Assembly (NCBI GenBank): GCA_963585895.1
Contig: OY757904.1
Span: 85,148,336-85,212,335 of the forward strand
Reading direction: 5' to 3'
Source of the DNA: Sepioteuthis lessoniana
Taxonomy: Eukaryota > Mollusca > Cephalopoda > Myopsida > Loliginidae
DNA length: 64,000 bases
Each line of letters starts with the position of its first letter. Position 1 is the first letter of the stretch. Under the pieces are notes generated by a model. It ran no database searches, was not told the DNA's origin, and saw nothing but the letters and a program-made list of their open reading frames with translations. The position numbers and the translations under genes were made by a program. This document shows, piece after piece, positions 12,160 to 22,762 of the stretch.

Positions 12160-15100
12160 TAAAGCTAACCCGTGCTTAATCGTTGCGCAGCCGTGCAAAT
12201 GGACAAGGGAACCGACAGCTAAAGCTAACCCGTGCTTTATCGTTGCGCAGCCGTGCAAATGGACAAGGGAACCCACAGCTAAAGTTAACCCATGCTTTAT
12301 CGTTGCGCTGCCGTGCAAATGGACAAGGAAACCGACAGCTAAAGCTACCCGTGCTTTATCGTTGCGCTGCCGTGCAAATGGACAAGGGAACCGACAGTTA
12401 AAGCTAACCCGTGCTTTATCGTTGCGCAGCCGTTCAAATTGACACGGGAATTGACAGCTAAAGCTAACCCGTGCTTTATCGATGCGCAGCCGTGCAAATG
12501 GACAAGGGAACCGATAGCTAAAGTTAACCCGTGCTTTATCGTTGTGCTGCCGTGCAAATGGACAAGGGAACCGACAGCTAAAGCTAACCCGTGCTTTATT
12601 GTGGGGCAGCCGTGCAAATGGACAAGGGAACCGACAGCTAAAGCTAACCCGTGCTTTATCGTTGCGCACCCGTTCAAATGGACACGGGAACCGACAGCTA
12701 AAGCTAACACGTGCTTTATCTTGTCGCAGCCGTGTAATTGGACAAGGGAATCGACTGCTAAAGCTAACTCGTGCTTTATCGTTGCGCAGCCGTGGAAATG
12801 GACAAGGGAACCCACAGCTAAAGCTAACCCGTGCTTTATCGCTGCGCAGCCGTGCAAATGGACAAGGGAACCGACAGCTAAAGCTAACCCGTGCTTTATC
12901 GTTGCGCAGACGTGCAAATGGACAAGGGAACTGACAGCTAAAGCTAACCTGTGCTTTATCGTTGCGCTGCAGTGCAAATGGACAAGGGAACTGAGAGCTA
13001 AACTAACCCGTGCTTTATCGTTGCGCTGCCGTGCAAATGGACAAGGGAACCGACAGCTAAAGCTAACCCGTGCTTTATCGTTGCGCTGCCGTGCAAATGG
13101 ACAAGGGAATCGACAGCTAAAACTAGGTTGTGCTTTATCGTTGTGCAGCCGTGGAAATGGACAAGGGAACCCACTGCTAAAGCTAACCCGTGCTTTATTG
13201 TTGCGCAGCCGTGCAAATGGACAAGGGAACCGACAGCTAAAGCTAACCCGTGCTTTATCGTTGCGTTGCTGTGCAAATGGACAAGTGAACCGACAGCTAA
13301 AGCTAACCCGTGCTTTATCGTTGCGTTGCCGCGAAAATGGACAAGCGAACCGACAGCTAAAGCTAACCCGTGCTTTATCGTTGCGCAGCCGTGCAAATGG
13401 ACAAGGGAACTGACAGCTAAAGCTAACCCGTGCTTTATCGTTTGGCAGCCGTGCAAAGGGACAAGGGAACCGACAGCTAAAGCTTACCCGTGCTTTATCG
13501 TTGCGCAGCCGTGCAAATGGACAAGGGAACCGATAGCTAAAGCTAACACGTGCTTTATCGTTGCGCTGCCGTGCAAATGGAAAAGGGAACTGACAGCTAA
13601 AGCTAACCCGTGCTTTATCGTTGCGCTGCCGTGCAAATGGACAAGGGAACCGACAGCTAAAGCTAACCCGTGCTTTATTGTGGGGCAGCCGTGCAAATGG
13701 ACAAGGGAACCGACAGCTAAAGCTAACCCGTGCTTTATCGTTGCGCACCCGTTCAAATGGACACGGGAACCGACAGCTAAAGCTAACACGTGCTTTATCT
13801 TGTCGCAGCCGTGTAATTGGACAAGGGAATCGACAGCTAAAGCTAACTCGTGCTTTATCGCTGCGCAGCCGTGGAAATGGACAAGGGAACCCACAGCTAA
13901 AGCTAACCCGTGCTTTATCGCTGCGCAGCCGTGCAAATGGACAAGGGAACCGACAGCTAAAGCTAACCCGTGCTTTATCGTTGCGTTGCCGTGCAAATGG
14001 ACAAGTGAACCGACAGCTAAAGCTAATCCGTGCTTTATCGTTGCGCTACCGTGCAAATGGACAAGGGAACCGACAGCTAAAGCTAACCAATGCTTTATCA
14101 TTGCGCAGCCGTGCAAATGGACAAGGGAACTGACAGCTAAAGCTAACCCGTGCTTTATCGTTGCGCAGCCGTGCAAAGGGACGAGGGAACCGACAGCTAA
14201 AGCTTACCCGTGATTTATCGTTGCACTGCCGTGCTAATGGACAGGGAACCGACAGCTAAAGCTAACCCGTGCTTTATCGTTGCGCTGCCGTGCAAATGGA
14301 CAAGGGAACCGACAGCTAAAGCTAACCCGTGCTTTATCGTTGCGCCGCCGTGCAAATGGACAAGGGAACTGACAGCTAAAGCTAACCCGTGTTTTATCGT
14401 TGCGTAGCCGTGAAAATGGACAAAGGAAGTGACAGCTAAAGGTAACCCATGCTTTACCGTTGCGCAGCCGTGCAAATGGACAAGGGAACAGACAGCTAAA
14501 GCTAACCCGTGCTTTATCACTGCCCAGCAATGCAAATGGACAAGGGAACCGACAGCTAAAGCTAACGCATACTTTATCGTTGCGAAGCCGACCAAATGGA
14601 CAAGTGAACCGACAGCTAAAGCTAACCCGTGCTTTATTGCTGCACAGCCGTGCAAATGGACAAGGGAACCGACAGCTAAAGCTAACCCGTGCTTTATCGC
14701 TGCGCAGCCGTGCAAATGGACAAGGGAACCGACAGCTAAATCTAACATGTGCTTTATCGCTGCGCAGCCGTAAAAATGGACAAGGCAACCGACAGCTAAA
14801 GCTAACCCGTGCTTTATCGTTGCGAAGCCGTGCAAATGGTCAAGGGAACCGACAGCTAAAGCTAACCCGTGCTTTATCGTTGCGCAGCCGTGCAAATGGA
14901 CAAGGAAACCGACAGCTAAAGGTAACCTGTGCTTTATCGCTGCGCAGCCGTGCCAATGGACAAGGGAACTGACAGCTAAAGCTTACCCGTGCTTTATCGT
15001 TGCGCAGCCGTAAATGGACAAGGGAACCGACAGCTAAAGCTAACCCGTGCTTTATCGTTGCGCAGCCGTGCAAATGGACAAGGGAACCGACAGCTAAAGC

Positions 15101-15934
15101 TAACCCGTGCTTTATTGTTGCGCAGCACTGCAAATGGACAAGGGAACCGACAGCTACAGCTAACCCGTGCTTTATCGTTGCGCAGCCGTTCAAATGGACA
15201 CGGGAACCGACAGCTAAAGCTAACCCGTGCTTTATCTTACCGCAGCCGTGCAAATGGACAAGGGAACCGACAGCTAAAGCTTACCTGTGCTTTACCGTTG
15301 CGCAGCCGTGCAAATGGACAAGGGAAGCGACATTTAAAGCTAACTCATGCTTTATCGTTGCGCAGCCTTGCAAATGGACAAGTGAACCGACAGCTAAAGC
15401 TAACCCGTTCTTTATCGTTGCGCTGCCGTGCAAATTGACCAGGGAACCGACAGCTAAAGCTAACCCGTGCTTTATCGTTGCGCTGCCGTGCAAATGGACA
15501 AGGGAACCGACAGCTAAAGCTAACCCGTGCTTTATCGTTGCGCTGCCGTGCAATTGGACAAGGGAATCGACAGCTAAGGCTAACTCGTGCTTTATCGTTG
15601 CGCAGCCGTGGAAATGGACAAGGGAACCTACAGCTAAAGCTAACCTGTGTTATATCGCTGCGCAGCCGTGCAAATGGACAAGGGAACCGACAGCTAAAAC
15701 TAACCCGTGCTTTATCGTTGCGTTGCCGTGCAAATGGACAAGTGATCAGACAGCTAAAGCTAACCCGTGCTTTATCGTTGTGCTACCGTGCAAATGGACA
15801 AGGGAACCGACTGCTAAAGCTAACCAGTGCTTTATCGTTGCGCAGCCGTGCAAATGGACAAGAGAACTGACAGCTAAAGCTAACCCGTGTTTTATCGCTG
15901 CGCAGCCGTGCAAAAGGACAAGGGAACCGACAGC
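12160..15934 (+). repeat. Higher-order unit U, SU1 copy (3,775 bp, 63 monomers)
   Basis: The sequence from 12,160 recurs at 15,935 with the same variants in order, giving a period of 3,775 = 63 x 60 - 5. The five missing bases are at monomers 12,340 (CTACCC), 12,999 (TAAACTAAC), 14,198 (GGACAGGG) and 14,977 (two bases, GCCGTAAATGG). Diagnostic monomers are TATCGATGCG (12,459), TTATTGTGGGGC (12,579 and 13,658) and AAAACTAGGTTG (about 13,118). Six monomers, 12,519-12,878, recur internally at 13,598-13,957 (spacing 1,079 bp). This copy has private substitutions near 12,524 (AAAGTTAACCC) and 13,175 (CCCACTGC). Confidence 0.92.
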
Positions 15935-18900
15935 TAAAGCTTACCCGTGCTTAATCGTTGCGCAGCCGTGCAAATGGACAAGGGAACCGACAGCTAAAGC
16001 TAACCCGTGCTTTATCGTTGCGCAGCCGTGCAAATGGACAAGGGAACCCACAGCTAAAGTTAACCCATGCTTTATCGTTGCGCTGCCGTGCAAATGGACA
16101 AGGAAACCGACAGCTAAAGCTACCCGTGCTTTATCGTTGCGCTGCCGTGCAAATGGACAAGGGAACCGACAGTTAAAGCTAACCCGTGCTTTATCGTTGC
16201 GCAGCCGTTCAAATTGACACGGGAATTGACAGCTAAAGCTAACCCGTGCTTTATCGATGCGCAGCCGTGCAAATGGACAAGGGAACCGATAGCTAAAGCT
16301 AACCCGTGCTTTATCGTTGTGCTGCCGTGCAAATGGACAAGGGAACCGACAGCTAAAGCTAACCCGTGCTTTATTGTGGGGCAGCCGTGCAAATGGACAA
16401 GGGAACCGACAGCTAAAGCTAACCCGTGCTTTATCGTTGCGCACCCGTTCAAATGGACACGGGAACCGACAGCTAAAGCTAACACGTGCTTTATCTTGTC
16501 GCAGCCGTGTAATTGGACAAGGGAATCGACTGCTAAAGCTAACTCGTGCTTTATCGTTGCGCAGCCGTGGAAATGGACAAGGGAACCCACAGCTAAAGCT
16601 AACCCGTGCTTTATCGCTGCGCAGCCGTGCAAATGGACAAGGGAACCGACAGCTAAAGCTAACCCGTGCTTTATCGTTGCGCAGACGTGCAAATGGACAA
16701 GGGAACTGACAGCTAAAGCTAACCTGTGCTTTATCGTTGCGCTGCAGTGCAAATGGACAAGGGAACTGAGAGCTAAACTAACCCGTGCTTTATCGTTGCG
16801 CTGCCGTGCAAATGGACAAGGGAACCGACAGCTAAAGCTAACCCGTGCTTTATCGTTGCGCTGCCGTGCAAATGGACAAGGGAATCGACAGCTAAAACTA
16901 GGTTGTGCTTTATCGTTGTGCAGCCGTGGAAATGGACAAGGGAACCCACAGCTAAAGCTAACCCGTGCTTTATTGTTGCGCAGCCGTGCAAATGGACAAG
17001 GGAACCGACAGCTAAAGCTAACCCGTGCTTTATCGTTGCGTTGCTGTGCAAATGGACAAGTGAACCGACAGCTAAAGCTAACCCGTGCTTTATCGTTGCG
17101 TTGCCGCGAAAATGGACAAGCGAACCGACAGCTAAAGCTAACCCGTGCTTTATCGTTGCGCAGCCGTGCAAATGGACAAGGGAACTGACAGCTAAAGCTA
17201 ACCCGTGCTTTATCGTTTGGCAGCCGTGCAAAGGGACAAGGGAACCGACAGCTAAAGCTTACCCGTGCTTTATCGTTGCGCAGCCGTGCAAATGGACAAG
17301 GGAACCGATAGCTAAAGCTAACACGTGCTTTATCGTTGCGCTGCCGTGCAAATGGAAAAGGGAACTGACAGCTAAAGCTAACCCGTGCTTTATCGTTGCG
17401 CTGCCGTGCAAATGGACAAGGGAACCGACAGCTAAAGCTAACCCGTGCTTTATTGTGGGGCAGCCGTGCAAATGGACAAGGGAACCGACAGCTAAAGCTA
17501 ACCCGTGCTTTATCGTTGCGCACCCGTTCAAATGGACACGGGAACCGACAGCTAAAGCTAACACGTGCTTTATCTTGTCGCAGCCGTGTAATTGGACAAG
17601 GGAATCGACAGCTAAAGCTAACTCGTGCTTTATCGCTGCGCAGCCGTGGAAATGGACAAGGGAACCCACAGCTAAAGCTAACCCGTGCTTTATCGCTGCG
17701 CAGCCGTGCAAATGGACAAGGGAACCGACAGCTAAAGCTAACCCGTGCTTTATCGTTGCGTTGCCGTGCAAATGGACAAGTGAACCGACAGCTAAAGCTA
17801 ATCCGTGCTTTATCGTTGCGCTACCGTGCAAATGGACAAGGGAACCGACAGCTAAAGCTAACCAATGCTTTATCATTGCGCAGCCGTGCAAATGGACAAG
17901 GGAACTGACAGCTAAAGCTAACCCGTGCTTTATCGTTGCGCAGCCGTGCAAAGGGACGAGGGAACCGACAGCTAAAGCTTACCCGTGATTTATCGTTGCA
18001 CTGCCGTGCTAATGGACAGGGAACCGACAGCTAAAGCTAACCCGTGCTTTATCGTTGCGCTGCCGTGCAAATGGACAAGGGAACCGACAGCTAAAGCTAA
18101 CCCGTGCTTTATCGTTGCGCCGCCGTGCAAATGGACAAGGGAACTGACAGCTAAAGCTAACCCGTGTTTTATCGTTGCGTAGCCGTGAAAATGGACAAAG
18201 GAAGTGACAGCTAAAGGTAACCCATGCTTTACCGTTGCGCAGCCGTGCAAATGGACAAGGGAACAGACAGCTAAAGCTAACCCGTGCTTTATCACTGCCC
18301 AGCAATGCAAATGGACAAGGGAACCGACAGCTAAAGCTAACGCATACTTTATCGTTGCGAAGCCGACCAAATGGACAAGTGAACCGACAGCTAAAGCTAA
18401 CCCGTGCTTTATTGCTGCACAGCCGTGCAAATGGACAAGGGAACCGACAGCTAAATCTAACATGTGCTTTATCGCTGCGCAGCCGTAAAAATGGACAAGG
18501 CAACCGACAGCTAAAGCTAACCCGTGCTTTATCGTTGCGAAGCCGTGCAAATGGTCAAGGGAACCGACAGCTAAAGCTAACCCGTGCTTTATCGTTGCGC
18601 AGCCGTGCAAATGGACAAGGAAACCGACAGCTAAAGGTAACCTGTGCTTTATCGCTGCGCAGCCGTGCCAATGGACAAGGGAACTGACAGCTAAAGCTTA
18701 CCCGTGCTTTATCGTTGCGCAGCCGTAAATGGACAAGGCAACCGACAGCTAAAGCTAACCCGTGCTTTATCGTTGCGCAGCCGTGCAAATGGACAAGGGA
18801 ACCGACAGCTAAAGCTAACCCGTGCTTTATTGTTGCGCAGCACTGCAAATGGACAAGGGAACCGACAGCTACAGATAACCCGTGCTTTATCGTTGCGCAG

Positions 18901-19409
18901 CCGTTCAAATGGACACGGGAACCGACAGCTAAAGCTAACCCGTGCTTTATCTTACCGCAGCCGTGCAAATGGACAAGGGAACCGACAGCTAAAGCTTACC
19001 TGTGCTTTACCGTTGCGCAGCCGTGCAAATGGACAAGGGAAGCGACATTTAAAGCTAACTCATGCTTTATCGTTGCGCAGCCTTGCAAATGGACAAGTGA
19101 ACCGACAGCTAAAGCTAACCCGTTCTTTATCGTTGCGCTGCCGTGCAAATTGACCAGGGAACCGACAGCTAAAGCTAACCCGTGCTTTATCGTTGCGCTG
19201 CCGTGCAAATGGACAAGGGAACCGACAGCTAAAGCTAACCCGTGCTTTATCGTTGCGCTGCCGTGCAATTGGACAAGGGAATCGACAGCTAAGGCTAACT
19301 CGTGCTTTATCGTTGCGCAGCCGTGCAAATGGACAAGAGAACTGACAGCTAAAGCTAACCCGTGTTTTATCGCTGCGCAGCCGTGCAAAAGGACAAGGGA
19401 ACCGACAGC
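15935..19409 (+). repeat. Terminal truncated unit Ut, SU1 copy (3,475 bp)
   Basis: Ut equals U except for a four-monomer (240-bp) loss close to the end: the match jumps from the equivalent of 15,600 to that of 15,840 at about 19,320. It ends with the GTGCAAAAGG monomer and passes directly into segment S. This copy also lacks one monomer near 18,440 that the other Ut copies retain. It carries private substitutions near 18,739 (GGCAACCGAC) and 18,874 (ACAGATAACC). Confidence 0.9.
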
Positions 19410-20067
19410 TAAAGCTTACCCGTGATTTATCGTTGCACTGCCGTGCAAATGGACAGGGAACCGACAGCTAAAGCTAACCCGTGCTTTATCGTTGCGCTGC
19501 CGTGCAAATGGACAAGGGAACCGACTGCTAAAGCTGACCTGTGCTTTATCGTTGCGCAGCCGTGGAAATGGACAAGGGAACCGACAGCGAAAGCTAACCC
19601 GTGCTTTACATTTGCGCAGCCGTGCAAATGGACAAGGGAACCGACAGGTAAAGCTAACCCGTGCTTTATCGTTGCGCTGCCGTGCAAATGGACAAGGGAA
19701 CCGACAGCTAAAGCTAACCCGTGCTTTATCGTTGCGGAGCCGTGCAAATGGACAAGGGAACCGACAGCTAAAGCTAACCCGTGCTTTATCGTTGCGCAGC
19801 CGTGCAAATGGACAAGGGAACTGACAGCTAAAGCTAACCCGTGTTTTATCGCTGCGCAGCCGTGCAAAAGGACAAGGGAACCGACAGCTAAAGCTTACCC
19901 GTGATTTATCGTTGCACTGCCGTGCAAATGGACAGGGAACCGACAGCTAAAGCTAACCCGTGCTTAATCGTTGCGCTGCCGTGCAAATGGACAAGGGAAC
20001 CGACTGCTAAAGCTGACCTGTGCTTTATCGTTGCGCTGCCGAGCAAATGGACCAGGGAACAGACAGC
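19350..20067 (+). repeat. 479-bp (8-monomer) duplication of the S region, broken by a jump into C2
   Basis: The monomers with GTGCAAAAGG and then GTGATTTATCG occur at 19,350/19,410 and again at 19,829/19,889, a spacing of 479 = 8 x 60 - 1. The second copy runs for only about three monomers. In the monomer at 20,008-20,067 the left half is S type (GCTGACCTG) and the right half is C type (GCCGAGCAAATGGACCAGG). That chimeric monomer marks an exchange point inside a monomer. Confidence 0.82.
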
Positions 20068-22762
20068 TAAAGCGAAACCGGGCTTTATCGTTGCGCAGCC
20101 GTGCAAATGGACAAGGGAACCGACAGCTAAAGCTAACCCGTGTTTTATCGTTGCGCAGCCGTGCAAATGGACAAGGGAACCGACAGCTAAAGCTAACCGG
20201 TGATTTATCGTTGCAATGACGTGCAAATGGACAAGTGAAACGACAGCTAAAGCTAACCCGTGCTTAATCGTTGCGCAGCCGTGCAAATGGACAAGGGAAC
20301 CGACAGCTAAAGCTAACCCGTGCTTTATCGCTGCGCAGCCGTGCAAATGGACAAGGGAACCGACAGCTAATGCTTACCTGTGCTTTATCGTTGCGCAAGC
20401 GTGCAAATGGACAAGGGAACCGACAGCTAAAGCTAACCAATGCTTTTTCGTTGCGCAGCTGTTCACAGGGACACGGGAACCAACAGCTAAAGCTAACCCG
20501 TGCTTTATCGTTGCGCAGCCGTGCAAATGGACAAGGGAACCGACAGCTAAAGCTAACCCGTGCTTTATTGCTGCGCAGCCGTGCAAATGGACAAGGGAAC
20601 CGACAGCTAATGTTTACCCGTGCTTTATCGCTGCGCAGCCGTGCAAATGGACAAGGGAACCGACAGCTAAAGCTAACCCGTGCTTTATCGTTGCGCTGCT
20701 GTGCAAATGGACAAGTGAACCGACAGCTAAAGCTAACCCGTGCTTTATCGTTGCGCTACCGTGCAAATGGATAAGGGAACCGACAGCTAAAGCTAACCCG
20801 TGCTTTATCGTTTGGCAGCCGTGCAAATGGACAAGGGAACCGACAGCTAAAGCTAACCCGTGTTTTATCGCAGCGCAGCCGTGCAAATGGACAAGGGAAC
20901 CGACAGCTAAAGCTTACCCGTGCTCTATCGCTTCCACGCCGTGCAAATGGACCAGGGAACCGACAGCTAAAGCTAACCCGTGCTTTATCGCTGCGCAGCC
21001 GTGCAAATGGACAAGGGAACCGACAGCTAAAGCTAACCCGTGCTTCATCGTTGCGCAGCCGTGCAAATGGACAAGGAAACCGACAGCTAAAGCTAACCCG
21101 TGCTTTATCGTTGCGCAGCCGTGCAAATGGACAAGGGAACCGACAGCTAAAGCTAACCCGTGCTTTATCGTTGCGGTGCCGTGCAAATGGACAAGGGAAC
21201 CGACAGCTAAAGCTAACCCGTGCTTTATCGTTGCGCACCCGTGCAAATGGACAAGGGAACCGACAGCTAAAGCTTACCCGTGAATTATCGTTGCACTGCC
21301 GTGCAAATGGACAGGGAACCGACAGCTAAAGCAAACCCGTGCTTTATCGTTGCGCAGCCTTGCAAATGGACAAGTGAACCGACAGCTAAAGCTAACCCGT
21401 TTTTTATCGTTGCACTGCCGTGCAAATGGACAGGGAACCGACAGCTAAAGCAAACCCGTGCTTTATCACTGCGCAGCCGTGCAAAGGGACAAGGGAACCG
21501 ACAGCTAAAGCTTACCCGTGATTTATCGTTGCGCTGCCGTGCAAATGGCCAGGGAACCGACAGCTAAAGCTAACCTGTGCTTAATCGTTGCGCTGCCGTG
21601 CAAATGGACAAGGGAACCGACAGCTAAAGCTAACCCGGGCTTAATCGTTGCGCAGCCGTGCAAATGGACAAGGGAACCGACAGGTAAAGCTGACCTGTGC
21701 TTTATCGTTGCGCAGCCGTGCAAATGGACAAAGGAACCGACAGCTAAAGCTAACCCGTGCATTACCTTTGCGCAGCCGTGCAAATGGACAAGGGAACTGA
21801 CAGCTAAAAGTAACTCGTGCTTTATCGCGGCGCAGCCGCGCAAATGGACAAGGGAACCGACAGCTAAAGCTAACCCGTGCTTTATCGTTGCGCAGCCGTG
21901 CAAATGGACAAGGGAACCGACAGCTAAAGCTAACCCGTGCTTTACCTTTGCGCAGCCGTGCAAATGGACAAGGGAACTGACAGCTAAAATTAACCCGTGC
22001 TTTATCGCTGCGCAGCCGCACAAATGGACAAGGGAACCGACAGCTAAAGCTAACCCGTGCTTTATCGTTGCGCTGCCGTGCAAATGGACAAGGAAACCGA
22101 CAGCTAAAGATAACATGTGCTTTATCGCTGCGCAGCCGTGCAAATGGACAAGGGAACCGAGAGCTAAAGCTTACCCGTGCTTTATCGTTGCGCAGCCGTG
22201 CAAATGGACAAGGGAACCAACAGCTAAAGCTAACCCGTGCTTTATCGCTAAGCAGCCGTGCAAATGGACAAGGGAAACGACAGCTAAAGCTAACCCGTGC
22301 TTTATCACGGCGCAGCCGTAAAAATGGACAGGGGAACCGACAGCTAAAGCTAACCCGTGCTTTATCGTTTTGCTGCCGTGCAAATGGACAAGGGAACCGA
22401 CAGTAAAGCTAACCAGTGCTTTATTGCTGCCCAGCCGTGCAAATGGACAAGGGAACCGACAGCTAAAGCTAACCCGTGATTTATCGTTGCGCAGCCGTAA
22501 AAATGGACAAGGGAAGCGACAGCAAAAGCTAATCCGTGCTTTATCGTTGCTCAGGCGTGCAAAAGGACAAGGGAACCGACAGCTAAGGCTAACACATGCT
22601 TTATCGTTGCGCTGCAGTGCAAGTGGACAAGGGAACCGACAGCTAAAGCTAACCCGTGCTTTATCGTTGCGCAGCCGTGCAAAGGGACAAGGGAACCGAC
22701 AGCTAAAGCTTACCCGTGATTTATCGTTGCACTGCCGTGCAAATGGACAGGGAACCGACAGC
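20068..22762 (+). repeat. Block C2
   Basis: C2 follows C1 at a spacing of 10,723 bp, then 10,603 bp after losing two monomers. The loss is seen in a chimeric 59-bp monomer at 21,387-21,445, which starts like C1 monomer 10,664 (CCCGTTTTTTATCG) and ends like C1 monomer 10,784 (GCACTGCC, GGACAGGG). The diverged monomer lies at 20,428-20,487. A private substitution is CCAACAGC near 22,219, where C1, C3 and C4 have CCGACAGC. Confidence 0.86.

Larger units (their letters stand above)
5213..19409 (+). repeat. Super-unit SU1 (14,197 bp, 237 monomers)
   Basis: The order is S/B1, 6-mer duplication, C1, U, Ut. The length is 237 x 60 minus 23 bases, and 23 missing bases can be assigned to individual short monomers. 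SU4 repeats this unit 33,190 bp away. The only differences I noticed were about four substitutions and one missing monomer near 18,440 in SU1. It starts at the 59-bp monomer bearing GTGATTTATCGTTGCACTG, which opens every super-unit. Confidence 0.88.

Noticed and set aside
12345..13748. Longest open frame (467 codons, minus strand), recurring at 16,120, 22,948, 26,723, 30,498, 45,535, 49,310 and 59,912
   Set aside because: It is a 20-residue translation of the monomer, ends wherever a 1-bp loss or stop variant occurs, and overlaps equally long frames on both strands. Four of the six frames are open in the consensus, so long ORFs are expected without selection.
15000..16217. Long plus-strand frame of 405 codons, with relatives of 391, 361, 355 and 324 codons
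   Set aside because: Substitutions fall at all three codon positions, the length changes (1, 2 bp) break the frame repeatedly, and there are no flanking signals or non-repeat ends. A giant repeat protein would not tolerate about 90 frameshifting monomers.
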